From Firmicutes bacterium UBA2598 (GTDB lineage Bacteria; Bacillota; PH28-bin88): a stretch of DNA of 49,589 nucleotides. Position 1 is the first letter of the stretch. Each line of letters begins with the position of its first letter. The position numbers were made by a program, and so were the translations under genes. The notes beneath the pieces were generated by a model. The model made no database searches. It saw nothing but the letters and a program-made list of their open reading frames with translations, and was not told the origin of the DNA. Shown here piece after piece: positions 8,980 to 17,267 of the stretch. The DNA lies in the NCBI GenBank assembly GCA_002339345.1, contig DDKM01000030.1, positions 1 to 49,589 on the forward strand, in the 5' to 3' direction.

Positions 8980-9485
8980 TTGCTATCCTTCACTCCCCTC
9001 GCCACGATAATTGCGCCCACCATGGCAACCAGAAGGAGAATAGCCGCAACCTCAAATGGCACCACAAACTTACCTAGCAACAATTCAGCCAGCGGACCCA
9101 CGGTGGATTCCGGTGCAGCAATGGAGCTGATGGCCCAGCTGGTATTTAGCACCATGTTGCCGATTAGCAGGAATAGCACCGCGGCAATCAGGGCACCGGT
9201 CACCTTATAGTTGTTGAAAAGGTTGCTTTCCTGCATATTACCACGCCTGGTCAGCATCACGGCGAAGACCAGGAGGATGGACACAGCACCGGCGTACACC
9301 AGCACCTGAACGGCAGCCAGGAAATCAGCCTCCAGAAACAGGTACAACACCGCGTAGCCAATAAAGGATACTATCAGGAACAGGGCACTATGGACGATAT
9401 TCCTGGCCAAAACCATGGCCAGAGCTGCTGCCACCAACAGCACCGCCACCACCCAAAAAACTACCGGCGATACCAAAACTATCAC
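8976..9485 (-). CDS. nuoJ: NADH-quinone oxidoreductase subunit J
   Basis: The 169-residue membrane subunit has five predicted helices. The TM3 pi-bulge region typical of NuoJ is seen as EADFLAAVQVLVYAGAVSILLVFAVML at about residues 52-78. The start is GTG 9485 after a short A/G-rich ribosome-binding site, 33 bases below nuoI. The last bases overlap nuoK (ATGA). Confidence 0.94.
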   Translation of the reverse strand: MIVLVSPVVFWVVAVLLVAAALAMVLARNIVHSALFLIVSFIGYAVLYLFLEADFLAAVQVLVYAGAVSILLVFAVMLTRRGNMQESNLFNNYKVTGALIAAVLFLLIGNMVLNTSWAISSIAAPESTVGPLAELLLGKFVVPFEVAAILLLVAMVGAIIVARGVKDSK

Positions 9486-9518
9486 CCCTTTAGCGCTCTA
9501 ACAAAGGTAAAGAACGAG

Positions 9519-9944
9519 TTATTCACTGCCGCTGGCCGCTTCCACCTGGGAAACCTCTGCCTGGTAAAGTTTGTGTAAGGTATCCTCCCGGTGATAACAA
9601 GCCAATTCAAAATCCTGTGTCCAGCTCAGAGCATTCTGGGGACATGACTCCACACACAACCCACAGAAAAGGCAGTACTGCATATCCAATGCGTATCCCG
9701 TTAACACCCTTTTCTTGTTGGCGTCCCTGACACTCTCAATCTGAATAACCCCGTTTGGACACCAGTTTGCACAGGTACCGCAAGCATTACACCTCACCGC
9801 ATCCAGGGCCAGCATGCCATGAAACCTCGGTGATAACACTGGTTTTTGCTCCGGGTACTGTTCGGTGACAGCCCGGCCAAAGAAGTGCTTGAGGGTAATG
9901 CTTAAACCCTTAACCAAACCCTGTCCGTACAATTCTCTCACCAC
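9519..9944 (-). CDS. nuoI: NADH-quinone oxidoreductase subunit I, 2x[4Fe-4S] protein
   Basis: NuoI carries the N6a/N6b clusters in the connecting part of complex I. The 141-residue protein has two complete CxxCxxCxxxCP motifs, at Cys52/55/58/62 and Cys91/94/97/101, preceded by the LSITLKHFFGRAVTEQYPE membrane-surface segment. It starts at GTG 9944, followed by a second GTG codon, with a weak ribosome-binding site and only 6 bases below nuoH. Without NuoEFG these clusters would probably be close to the electron entry point (inference). Confidence 0.95.
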   Translation of the reverse strand: MVRELYGQGLVKGLSITLKHFFGRAVTEQYPEQKPVLSPRFHGMLALDAVRCNACGTCANWCPNGVIQIESVRDANKKRVLTGYALDMQYCLFCGLCVESCPQNALSWTQDFELACYHREDTLHKLYQAEVSQVEAASGSE

Positions 9945-9950
9945 CCCGGA

Positions 9951-10970
9951 TTAGAATAGCTTAATGGCAATACCTGTCAGCAGAATATTTGCCAGTGACA
10001 GCGGCAACAGGAATTTCCAGTTGAACTGCATCATGTGGTCAAGCCGGATGCGCGGCAGTGTCCATTTGAGCCACATAAACAGGAAGATCATGACGTAGAC
10101 CTTGATTACAAACCACATCCAGGAGGGCAGCCACGGGCCACTGGGGCCGCCTAAGAACAAAGTCACCGCCAGGGCGGAAATGGCGACCATGTTACCGTAT
10201 TCGGCCAGGAAAAACATGGCATAACGGAAACCGCTGTACTCTGTAAAGGGTCCGGCAATCAGTTCTTGTTCAGCCTCAGGAAGGTCAAAGGGCCCCCGGT
10301 TCAACTCGGCGGTGCCGGCAATAAAGTAAATTAGGAAGGCCACCGGCTGCAATACGATAAACCAAACATCCTTCTGGGCAGCCACGATGTCGGACATTTT
10401 CAGCGAGCCCGCCAACATTACCACACCAAGCAATGAAAAGACCAGGGGTATCTCATAGGCGATCATCTGGGCAACCACCCGCATGCCGCCCAAGAGTGAG
10501 TACTTGTTATTGGAGGCCCAGCCCGCCATCAAAAAACTGATGGTGGCTGTGGAAGAGATGGCAACAAAATAGAAAACACCGATGTTCAAATCGATACTGA
10601 TCAGGTTGTTGCCGAAGGGAATCACCGCAAACAGCATAATGGTGGGAATTAACACAGTAACAGCGGCAATTTTAAAAACCCATTTATCCGCAGCCACAGG
10701 CACGATATCCTCTTTGCCCAACAACTTTAATACATCAGCCACCGTCTGCAACAATCCCCTGGGACCCACCCGGTTTGGGCCCAACCGGTCCTGCATATAT
10801 GCGGCAACCTTCCGCTCCATGTACACCAACCAAACCACATTGGTTAAAACAAAAAGCAAGATCACAACCACAGAGGCCAGAGCCATGGCCAGGTTGGGCA
10901 AGCTGCCAGGCAGTGTTGCGGTTAAAAATCTATTCAATGAAGCCTCCAGGTTTACAAACAAATTTTCCAT
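9951..10970 (-). CDS. nuoH: NADH-quinone oxidoreductase subunit H
   Basis: NuoH forms the quinone cavity with NuoB and NuoD. The 339-residue protein has about eight transmembrane helices and the family loops MERKVAAYMQDRLGPNRVGPRGLLQ (split across about residues 50-75) and the acidic AELNRGPFDLPEAEQELIAG with TEYSG. The reading frame stays open to 11096, but ATG 10970 has a strong AGGGGAG ribosome-binding site and gives the usual N-terminus. The upstream extension would overlap nuoD by 80 bases and is rejected. Confidence 0.95.
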   Translation of the reverse strand: MENLFVNLEASLNRFLTATLPGSLPNLAMALASVVVILLFVLTNVVWLVYMERKVAAYMQDRLGPNRVGPRGLLQTVADVLKLLGKEDIVPVAADKWVFKIAAVTVLIPTIMLFAVIPFGNNLISIDLNIGVFYFVAISSTATISFLMAGWASNNKYSLLGGMRVVAQMIAYEIPLVFSLLGVVMLAGSLKMSDIVAAQKDVWFIVLQPVAFLIYFIAGTAELNRGPFDLPEAEQELIAGPFTEYSGFRYAMFFLAEYGNMVAISALAVTLFLGGPSGPWLPSWMWFVIKVYVMIFLFMWLKWTLPRIRLDHMMQFNWKFLLPLSLANILLTGIAIKLF

Positions 10971-11016
10971 CTTAATTTTCTCCCCTAACACCCTAAGTTT
11001 TGGTTGAAGTAATCCC

Positions 11017-12153
11017 TTAGCGATCAACTTCACCCAATACGATGTCAATAGAGGCCAGGGTTGCCACGGCATCCTGGATGTTACCGCCCCGGGCAATTTC
11101 CGGAAACACGCCTAAATTGACAAAGGATGGGCTATGGATATGGAGGCGGTAGGGTTTACTGGTACCATCACTGACGACATAGAACCCCAGAATACCCTTT
11201 GTACCCTCAATTTGGTGATAAACATCGCCCTTGGGTGGACGGATTACCTTAGGTACTTTGGCCATTACCGGCCCCTCCGGAAAACTATCAACGGCCTGCT
11301 GCAGGATACGTACACTCTGCCTCATTTCAAGAATACGGATATAGTACCGGTCATAGGTATCCCCGTTTGCACAGGTCGGGATTTCAAAATCAAACCGGTC
11401 ATAGATGCCATAGGGGGCCGCTTTCCGCAGGTCAAAGGCCACCCCGCTGGCCCTAAGATTTGGACCGGTGACGCCATAGGCAATGGCCGTTTCTGCACTC
11501 ATGGGTGCCACTCCGATAGATCGTTTCTGCAAAATCTCGTTGCCGGAAATCAGGCCATCATACTCGTCAAAACAGGCCGGCAGATCATTTATGAGCCGCT
11601 GCAATTCCGGGAGAAACCCGGGCGGCACATCTTCAGCCACACCGCCAATCCGCATGTAGTTGGTAGTCAAACGGGAACCGCAGACCATGTCAAACAAGTC
11701 CAGGATCCTTTCCCGGTCCCGCATACAGTACATCCATCCGGTAGTGCTTGATAAATCGATGGCATAACTGGCAACAAAAATCAAGTGACTGGCTATCCGC
11801 TGCAACTCTGCCATGATAATCCTGATATACTCAGCCCGTTCCGGCACCTCGACCCCCATCAGTTTTTCCATGGTTTGGGCATAACCCAGGTTGTTTAACA
11901 TGGCCCCCAGGTAATCCAGCCGGTCTGTATAGGGCATGAACTGGGTAAAGGTGCGTGTTTCCGCCAGTTTCTCGATCCCCCGGTGGAGGTAACCCACGTG
12001 GTTTTCAATGTGGGTAATTTCCTCGCCATCCATGGTTAACACAGCCCGGTAAACACCATGGGTACTAGGATGTTGGGGCCCCATGTTCATGGTAATAGTC
12101 TCTGTCCGTGGGGAGTCAGCCCGGAAAACTTCCCTTTCCATAGCTTTTTCCAT
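11017..12153 (-). CDS. nuoD: NADH-quinone oxidoreductase subunit D (49-kDa type)
   Basis: The 378-residue quinone-binding subunit is related to the large subunit of NiFe hydrogenases. It has the NMGPQHPSTHGV signature near residue 25 and the H-V-G-Y-L-H-R-G-x-E-K segment. The conserved tyrosine and histidine of the Q site lie within these elements. ATG 12153 is chosen over GTG 12162 because AGAGGT lies seven bases before it. NuoC is a separate protein rather than a NuoCD fusion. Confidence 0.95.
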   Translation of the reverse strand: MEKAMEREVFRADSPRTETITMNMGPQHPSTHGVYRAVLTMDGEEITHIENHVGYLHRGIEKLAETRTFTQFMPYTDRLDYLGAMLNNLGYAQTMEKLMGVEVPERAEYIRIIMAELQRIASHLIFVASYAIDLSSTTGWMYCMRDRERILDLFDMVCGSRLTTNYMRIGGVAEDVPPGFLPELQRLINDLPACFDEYDGLISGNEILQKRSIGVAPMSAETAIAYGVTGPNLRASGVAFDLRKAAPYGIYDRFDFEIPTCANGDTYDRYYIRILEMRQSVRILQQAVDSFPEGPVMAKVPKVIRPPKGDVYHQIEGTKGILGFYVVSDGTSKPYRLHIHSPSFVNLGVFPEIARGGNIQDAVATLASIDIVLGEVDR

Positions 12154-12189
12154 TAACCACACCTCTGTTGCTCAAAACCCGCCAGATAC

Positions 12190-12633
12190 TTATGACCGGG
12201 TCTTGAGAATATAGTCCTTCCGCAGCGGGTGCCCTTGAAAATCTTCAGGGCACAAGATGCGTTTGAGATTGGGATGACCTTCAAAAAAAATACCCATCAG
12301 GTCATAGGTCTCCCGTTCCTGCACGTCAGCTGCAGGCCACAGGCCTACCAAAGAAGCTACACGGGGGGAGCCTTTATCCAGCTTAACTTTCACCTTCAGC
12401 ATCGTGGCATCGGGTATGGCCATTAAATGATAGACCATCTCGAAATTTTCAGGGTAATCCACCGCCGTCAAGTCCGCCAGCATATTAAAGCCCAGTTCCC
12501 CTTTGGCTTTTTCCATAACCGGCAAAAGGGCGCTGGCGGCTACCATAACCTGCCCTGCAGTCTCCCCTGCTTCCACCTGGCCGGGGAAAGACTGAACTAA
12601 CTTTTCAATAATGGGCTGAATTTCCTTAGCCAT
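12190..12633 (-). CDS. nuoC: NADH-quinone oxidoreductase subunit C (30-kDa type)
   Basis: The 147-residue product has the 30-kDa subunit signature ERETYDLMGIFFEGHPNL followed by KRILCPEDFQGHPLRKDY near the C-terminus. It is a peripheral scaffold subunit next to NuoD and NuoB. The ATG lies inside the end of nuoB (8-base overlap) with GAGGATGAG as ribosome-binding site. Confidence 0.95.
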   Translation of the reverse strand: MAKEIQPIIEKLVQSFPGQVEAGETAGQVMVAASALLPVMEKAKGELGFNMLADLTAVDYPENFEMVYHLMAIPDATMLKVKVKLDKGSPRVASLVGLWPAADVQERETYDLMGIFFEGHPNLKRILCPEDFQGHPLRKDYILKTRS

Positions 12634-13132
12634 GTTTTCTCATCCTCGCCACTTTGGGATTCATAACTTTCCGGCGCAATTGCAAAAGTCCATGAATTAA
12701 AGCCTCCGGCCGAGGTGGACAGCCGGGCACATAAACATCTACTGGTATGATTGTATCAGCGCCGGGAGTGACATTATAGGAGTCGACAAAGGGGCCACCG
12801 CTAATGGCACAACTGCCCATGGCCAACACATACTTCGGTTCAGCCATTTGCTCATAGATACGCTGCACAAGGGGCTCCATCTTTCTGGTAATGGTACCAG
12901 CTACAATCATTAGATCCGCTTGACGGGGTGAAGCACGAAACACTTCATAGCCAAACCGTGATAAATCATACCTTGCACCCATAGTGGCCATCATTTCAAT
13001 GGCACAACAGGCCAGGCCAAAGCTCACGGGCCACAAAGAGTTGGCACGAGCAACATTGAGTACCTGGTCCAAAGTTGCCAGGATAATGTTTTTTTCAACC
13101 GCCTCTTCGGCAGACAACTCTCTTACTTCCAC
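12626..13132 (-). CDS. nuoB: NADH-quinone oxidoreductase subunit B, N2 [4Fe-4S] cluster
   Basis: NuoB holds cluster N2, the last electron carrier before quinone. From GTG 13132 the protein has 168 residues. The four cluster ligands are the unusual tandem pair Cys42-Cys43 (FGLACCAIEM), Cys108 (MGSCAISGG) and Cys138 (VPGCPPRPE). The frame extends upstream to 13243 inside nuoA, but the GTG has GAAGGAGGGG about ten bases upstream and gives the normal family length. It overlaps the end of nuoA by 10 bases. Confidence 0.94.
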   Translation of the reverse strand: MEVRELSAEEAVEKNIILATLDQVLNVARANSLWPVSFGLACCAIEMMATMGARYDLSRFGYEVFRASPRQADLMIVAGTITRKMEPLVQRIYEQMAEPKYVLAMGSCAISGGPFVDSYNVTPGADTIIPVDVYVPGCPPRPEALIHGLLQLRRKVMNPKVARMRKHG

Positions 13133-13479
13133 TCTAATGCCCCCTCCTTCCACGCATACCACAGGCCTACTGCCAGAATGCCGATGAAGATAAACATTTC
13201 TACGAAGGCAAACAGCGGCAGTACCTGGAACTGCACAGCCCATGGATATAGGAAGACAGTTTCGATATCAAAAATCAGGAAAACAAGCGCATAAAGGAAA
13301 TAACCCACCTTAAACTGTACCCATGTAGGACCTTGGGTCTCCAGACCGCATTCATAGGTATCCAACTTCACACGGCTAGGTTTTTTCGGCCGCACCAACC
13401 ATGCCGCACCAATGGCAATTATGGGAAAAATTGCGGCTACCAGAAAGAAAACACCTATACCCGCATATTGCTGTAACAT
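13123..13479 (-). CDS. nuoA: NADH-quinone oxidoreductase subunit A, first gene of the nuo operon
   Basis: The 118-residue membrane protein has three transmembrane helices and the conserved loop Y-E-C-G (TYECGLETQGPTW) plus FLIFDIETVFLYPWA. The Cys and acidic residues there line the entrance of the quinone channel. It starts with a strong AAAGGAGGGG ribosome-binding site. The gene order after it is B-C-D-H-I-J-K-L-M-N, with no E, F or G. Confidence 0.95.
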   Translation of the reverse strand: MLQQYAGIGVFFLVAAIFPIIAIGAAWLVRPKKPSRVKLDTYECGLETQGPTWVQFKVGYFLYALVFLIFDIETVFLYPWAVQFQVLPLFAFVEMFIFIGILAVGLWYAWKEGALEWK

Positions 13480-13537
13480 TCCTTTCCCCTCCTTTCATTT
13501 CCAAAATCGATATTACTTTCACATGGCTTTTGAGCCC

Positions 13538-13553
13538 ATAACAATGATGTTAT
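13538..13553. promoter_or_regulatory. Perfect palindrome ATAACA-N4-TGTTAT upstream of nuoA
   Basis: A 16-base perfect inverted repeat with a 4-base centre lies 58 bases upstream of the nuoA start codon, in the 125-base spacer after rnhB. Size and symmetry fit a dimeric regulator site (FNR- or Rex-like spacing), but the half-site matches neither consensus exactly. No convincing sigma-A promoter was found next to it. Confidence 0.35.
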
Positions 13554-13604
13554 TCGCCAAAGTCAGTCAAACACCTGCCTAAAACGCAAGCTTTTTGCAA
13601 GAGG

Positions 13605-14417
13605 TTATAAATGTCCCGTTTGGCCATCTGGAGCGTTGGGCTGATGGATGAACTTCCGGATAAATGATTGCCGGTGAATTGCACAGGGCCCCATCCGGCG
13701 CAGGGCGTCCAGGTGGTCCGGCGTGGGATACCCCTTGTGGCGGGCAAACCCATAGCCAGGGAACTGCCTGTCCAGGTCTACCATGAGCCGGTCCCTGGTA
13801 ACCTTGGCCAGAATGGATGCTGCAGCAACGGATATACTAAGACCATCACCCCTTATGAGGGGTAATTGGGTGCAAGATACACCTGGAATCCGCAATGCGT
13901 CAATAATAAGGCAGTCCGGCTGGATTGTCAAACTGTGTACGGCCTGTTGCATGGCTTTGAGGGTTGCCTGGAGGATGTTGTCCCGATCGATCACATCCCT
14001 TTGGGCAATTCCTATGGCCCACGCAAGGGATTCCTTCTTTATCCTTTCGGCCAAGCCGTTGCGAGTATTTTCCGGCACCAGCTTGGAATCATTAATACCC
14101 CCGGCATACCAATCCGCAGGCAAGATCACCGCCGCCGCCACCACCGGGCCAGCTAGAGGGCCCCGGCCAGCCTCATCCACCCCAGCGATAGTCTGGTACC
14201 CTTTTAACCACAGGTCCTGTTCATAACGCCAAAGGGCTGCAATCCGCTGCCGCTCGGCGCCTTGCCGTATGATCCGTCTTTCCACCCGTACCAGGATCCT
14301 CTGTACACCCTTACGCCTATCTCCCCTCAGGGCCAGGAGAACCTCGTCGGATACTTCTGCCTGGCTCAACAACCACTCCTTCAGTTCTGGTACTGCCATT
14401 CGCTTGAAATCAGGCAT
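13605..14417 (-). CDS. rnhB: Ribonuclease HII
   Basis: RNase HII cleaves RNA in RNA-DNA hybrids and at single ribonucleotides. The 270-residue protein has a ~75-residue N-terminal extension of the B. subtilis RnhB type and then the catalytic domain. Catalytic acids are Asp81 and Glu82 in GVDEAGRGPLAGP, Asp173 in CLIIDAL and Asp191 in IRGDGLS. HKGYPTPDHLDAL follows near the C-terminus. ATG 14417 has a GGGAGGAG site upstream. It lies behind the terminator of the Tad-locus HAMP gene. In many Firmicutes it directly follows rbgA. Confidence 0.94.
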   Translation of the reverse strand: MPDFKRMAVPELKEWLLSQAEVSDEVLLALRGDRRKGVQRILVRVERRIIRQGAERQRIAALWRYEQDLWLKGYQTIAGVDEAGRGPLAGPVVAAAVILPADWYAGGINDSKLVPENTRNGLAERIKKESLAWAIGIAQRDVIDRDNILQATLKAMQQAVHSLTIQPDCLIIDALRIPGVSCTQLPLIRGDGLSISVAAASILAKVTRDRLMVDLDRQFPGYGFARHKGYPTPDHLDALRRMGPCAIHRQSFIRKFIHQPNAPDGQTGHL

Positions 14418-14487
14418 AGCGGTGTACTCCTCCCCCCCAAGGGAATATTAATTCTTACTGAGGAACACCTTCCCTCCCTAGCTAACC

Positions 14488-14516
14488 AAAAAAAATTTGC
14501 CCCACCAATAGGGGGC
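14488..14516 (-). terminator. Rho-independent terminator at the end of the Tad operon
   Basis: On the minus strand the stem GCCCC / GGGGC with an 8-base loop is followed by AAATTTTTTTT. It lies just after the HAMP protein gene and before rnhB, closing the pilus transcription unit. Confidence 0.7.
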
Positions 14517-14551
14517 CTTTGTTCACTGCATTGCTTTAAAATCTGATATTC

Positions 14552-15949
14552 TTACGCGGAACACTTACCACCAGCCAGCCAAGAGGTGTCCAGAGCGTTT
14601 AATCGCCCATCCATACCAGGTGACAAAACGGCTCCATCCTCCAACCTGGCCTGCACCTGAAACTGGTTCACCAGTATCTCCAGGCCCTCGGCGGTGCGAA
14701 TTAGTTTCCCTGTTTCGTTTACCAGTGAGTGGATAATCTGGTGACTTTTTTGCCAAGCCTCCATCTGTTGCTGTGATAATGTGCCTTCTGCCAAAAGTAT
14801 TTTCTCCATCTCTTCCATCATCTTACCTAATTGGTTATTTACTGCAGCATTTTTTTCCACATCTTGCACCAACCCGGACAGAACATCTCCAATGGCCCGG
14901 GCTTGATTGAAACTCCTTTCCAGTTCAATGTCTTGCATTTCTAATACCTGGGTGTATTTTCCGGTGGCATGCCAAACACCATCCATTAATTCCACCAGTT
15001 CTCCGACCTGTTGAACGGAACGCCGTAAATTTCGGGTGAGCATCGCAGTTTTGCTGCGCACCAGTTCTTCCAGTTCAAACAACAGCCTTTGTGACTCCTG
15101 CTCCCGCAAGTTCGCCTCCCTTTCCGCACACCGTTCCGGGGGATCCGTAACAACCAAAAGGGTTAGGTCTTCCACCATTTGGGCAAATTCCGACATCTCA
15201 TCAGCTAGTTGGCAGCTTTCTTCCCACCAGTACAGCATTCTTGATTTGGTAGTTGATAAACTACCGTTGATGGTTTCAAGCCCTTCCGATGCTTCCCGCT
15301 GTACCCGCTGCAACGTCCGAATGGATGCCAGCATTTCGGTATTCACCGAACCCAGTTGGCGCAGCGCCACGCCAATGGTCTCGTGCCCCTCCCGCAGATG
15401 CTGCTGGCATGCCAGGCCAGCCTTTAGGATGCCAATCCCCCTGTCCATACCATCGGCTATATGCTGCAGTCCCGCCAGTAATCCTTCCTGCTGGGAACGC
15501 CCGCTCCCCAGGGCTTCCCTAATCCGCTCACTGGAGTTGACCAGGGTGCGGACACCATCGCACATAGATTGCACCAAGTGACTAAGGTGGGAGGCCATGG
15601 TGTTAAATGATCTGGCCAGCAACCCCATCTCATCCGGCGTGGTTACCGGAACCGGTACAGCAAAATTGCCCACCGCCACCCTTTCCATGCCGGCTTCTAA
15701 ATTCGCCAGGGGACGTTTAATCAGTTTGATCACAATTAAACGACTAACCAAAACAGCTGTTATTACTACAAAAAGAAAAAGCGGTACTCCCGGCATCGAC
15801 ATCCCCACCCCGGTACCTGTCATGGAATTGAAATATATTACTAAAAACAATAAACTCACGGGGTATACCGCCACCACCGATACCGCTACACCAACTTTAC
15901 TGGTCAGCCCCAGGCTAGGCCGGTACTTAACCTTATTCGATCTGACCAT
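14552..15949 (-). CDS. Membrane protein with HAMP domain and long coiled coil, MCP-like without recognisable signalling tip
   Basis: The 465-residue protein has two transmembrane helices (about 20-40 and 53-75) separated by only a dozen residues, then a HAMP-like segment (about 76-130, with P-L-A-N-L-E and P-D-E-M-G-L-L-A-R-S-F-N). About 300 residues of predicted helix/coiled coil follow. It resembles methyl-accepting proteins in topology, but there is essentially no extracytoplasmic sensor, and I cannot find the conserved E-I-R-x-L-A-type hairpin tip that binds CheA/CheW. No kinase or cyclase domain follows. Its start overlaps the DUF192 gene by 17 bases, so it belongs to the Tad operon. Function unknown; an intramembrane sensor or pilus-linked signalling scaffold is possible. 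Confidence 0.7.
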   Translation of the reverse strand: MVRSNKVKYRPSLGLTSKVGVAVSVVAVYPVSLLFLVIYFNSMTGTGVGMSMPGVPLFLFVVITAVLVSRLIVIKLIKRPLANLEAGMERVAVGNFAVPVPVTTPDEMGLLARSFNTMASHLSHLVQSMCDGVRTLVNSSERIREALGSGRSQQEGLLAGLQHIADGMDRGIGILKAGLACQQHLREGHETIGVALRQLGSVNTEMLASIRTLQRVQREASEGLETINGSLSTTKSRMLYWWEESCQLADEMSEFAQMVEDLTLLVVTDPPERCAEREANLREQESQRLLFELEELVRSKTAMLTRNLRRSVQQVGELVELMDGVWHATGKYTQVLEMQDIELERSFNQARAIGDVLSGLVQDVEKNAAVNNQLGKMMEEMEKILLAEGTLSQQQMEAWQKSHQIIHSLVNETGKLIRTAEGLEILVNQFQVQARLEDGAVLSPGMDGRLNALDTSWLAGGKCSA

Positions 15950-16316
15950 CCCCAGTTCCTCTCCCTTCCGACCATATCAAGTCACCCACCCGTGTCATGG
16001 TGCTGGCAATCCGCCTGGTCGGCAACTCCAGTACCGCAGTACAATCGCGGTATACCGGTAGGAAGCGGTACGGTGGAACCTCCTCCCACACGGCAATCAC
16101 CCTCCCCTCTGCCGATAGGTAAATCACATCGATACTATATCCCATGAACCAGGTATGTACCCCGTGGCACCGTTCCAGCCAAAGGCCCTGCCCTGCCGTT
16201 AAGGGCGGCTGGAACAGGAGTCCCAGCAGCCGCCCGGTAAAACTGGCGGCCAATCTGGTATGGTCAGACAGTAATGTGCCCCTGGTACGGTTTCTAACGA
16301 CAAATCCCTCCGCCAT
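15933..16316 (-). CDS. DUF192 family protein
   Basis: The 127-residue product has the DUF192 pattern: R-L-L-G-L-L-F near residue 30, then W-L-E-R-C-H-G-V-H-T-W-F-M-G-Y-S-I-D-V-I-Y-L and a late A-V-L-E-L-P segment. The biochemical role of the family is unknown. Unlike many relatives it has no signal peptide. ATG 16316 has AGGGGAG six bases upstream. DUF192 genes are repeatedly found beside Tad/Flp pilus genes (known association, recalled rather than checked), which suggests a pilus-related role. Confidence 0.8.
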   Translation of the reverse strand: MAEGFVVRNRTRGTLLSDHTRLAASFTGRLLGLLFQPPLTAGQGLWLERCHGVHTWFMGYSIDVIYLSAEGRVIAVWEEVPPYRFLPVYRDCTAVLELPTRRIASTMTRVGDLIWSEGRGTGDGQIE

Positions 16317-16326
16317 TCAATCTCCC

Positions 16327-17256
16327 CTAACGGCTTAATGCCTCAAAGATCTGGATCACCGCCGGTCCCAACAGTACAATAAAAATAGCCGGAAAAATAA
16401 AGAAGATCAGTGGTAAGAGCATCTTCACTGGGGCCTTCATGGCCTTTTCTTCAATGATCTGGCGCCGTTTCAGCCGCATGGCGCCGGACTGCTGCCGCAG
16501 TACATTGGCTATCCCCAATCCCAGCTGATCCGCCTGCACCACAGCGGTAATAAACATTGACAGTTCATTCACCCCAACCCGGGTGGCCATTTCCCGTAGG
16601 GCTTCCCGCCGGGGCTTCCCCATCATAACCGCCTGCAACACCTTTTGGCATTCTTCCGCAAAGGCTCCCTTGGTTTTTTCCGCCACTTTAGCCATGGCGG
16701 CGTCAAATCCCAAACCTGCCTCCACACAGGTTGTCAGTAAATCTAGGGCATTGGGCAGGGAACGGCGGATGCATTCCTGCCTGGCGGTAATCTTGCCATG
16801 AAGGAACAAATCCGGGGTATACCATCCTAACAAGGCAATCACCACTGCCACACCAAAAACCTTAAGGCTGTCCGAGCCAAGATCACCCCCTAGTCCAAGG
16901 GCTGTACCGAATACTAAGACCATTCCGGCGGCTAGCATCCATTTGGCTGCCAGAAACTCCGCCGGTCCCAGTCCCCAGGGTGTACCCGCTCGCTGCAACA
17001 TCCTCTGCCAGTGTTCCCGCCGTTTGGCTGGCATTCGATCCGAAGTCCAGCCGGACACCATTCGCAAAAGAGGCATGATTATCCTTTCACTAAAGGGCTT
17101 ATTCAGTTCCTCCCGGAGCGGATAGGCGTTACCAGCCCTTTCCCAGTAATTGAACAGGCGCTGGAGGGTGTCCTGGCGATCGGCACCTAAGACACGAACC
17201 ACACCGATGGAAAGTAGGGCAACGGCTGCAAAGGTTAGCATTACCGGTAATAACAT
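16327..17256 (-). CDS. tadC: Tad pilus inner-membrane platform protein TadC (T2SF domain)
   Basis: The 309-residue protein has an N-terminal transmembrane helix and a pair of helices at about 105-150. The T2SF/GspF domain starts near 165 (RRSLPNALDLLTTCVEAGLGFDAAMAKVAE) and a C-terminal hydrophobic helix follows (PLIFFIFPAIFIVLLGPAVIQIF). With TadB it forms the membrane platform that couples the TadA motor to pilin assembly. It starts 11 bases after tadB with GGGAGG overlapping the tadB stop. Confidence 0.9.
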   Translation of the reverse strand: MLLPVMLTFAAVALLSIGVVRVLGADRQDTLQRLFNYWERAGNAYPLREELNKPFSERIIMPLLRMVSGWTSDRMPAKRREHWQRMLQRAGTPWGLGPAEFLAAKWMLAAGMVLVFGTALGLGGDLGSDSLKVFGVAVVIALLGWYTPDLFLHGKITARQECIRRSLPNALDLLTTCVEAGLGFDAAMAKVAEKTKGAFAEECQKVLQAVMMGKPRREALREMATRVGVNELSMFITAVVQADQLGLGIANVLRQQSGAMRLKRRQIIEEKAMKAPVKMLLPLIFFIFPAIFIVLLGPAVIQIFEALSR

Positions 17257-17267
17257 CCCTTACCTCC

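Noticed and set aside
10971..11096. 42-residue N-terminal extension of NuoH
   Set aside because: It overlaps nuoD, is not hydrophobic in the NuoH pattern, and the internal ATG 10970 has a much better ribosome-binding site.
11134..11751. 205-codon plus-strand open frame
   Set aside because: Antisense to nuoD and without any family resemblance or ribosome-binding site.
13133..13243. N-terminal extension of NuoB inside nuoA
   Set aside because: It is out of frame with nuoA coding but has no NuoB similarity; GTG 13132 with GAAGGAGGGG explains the start.
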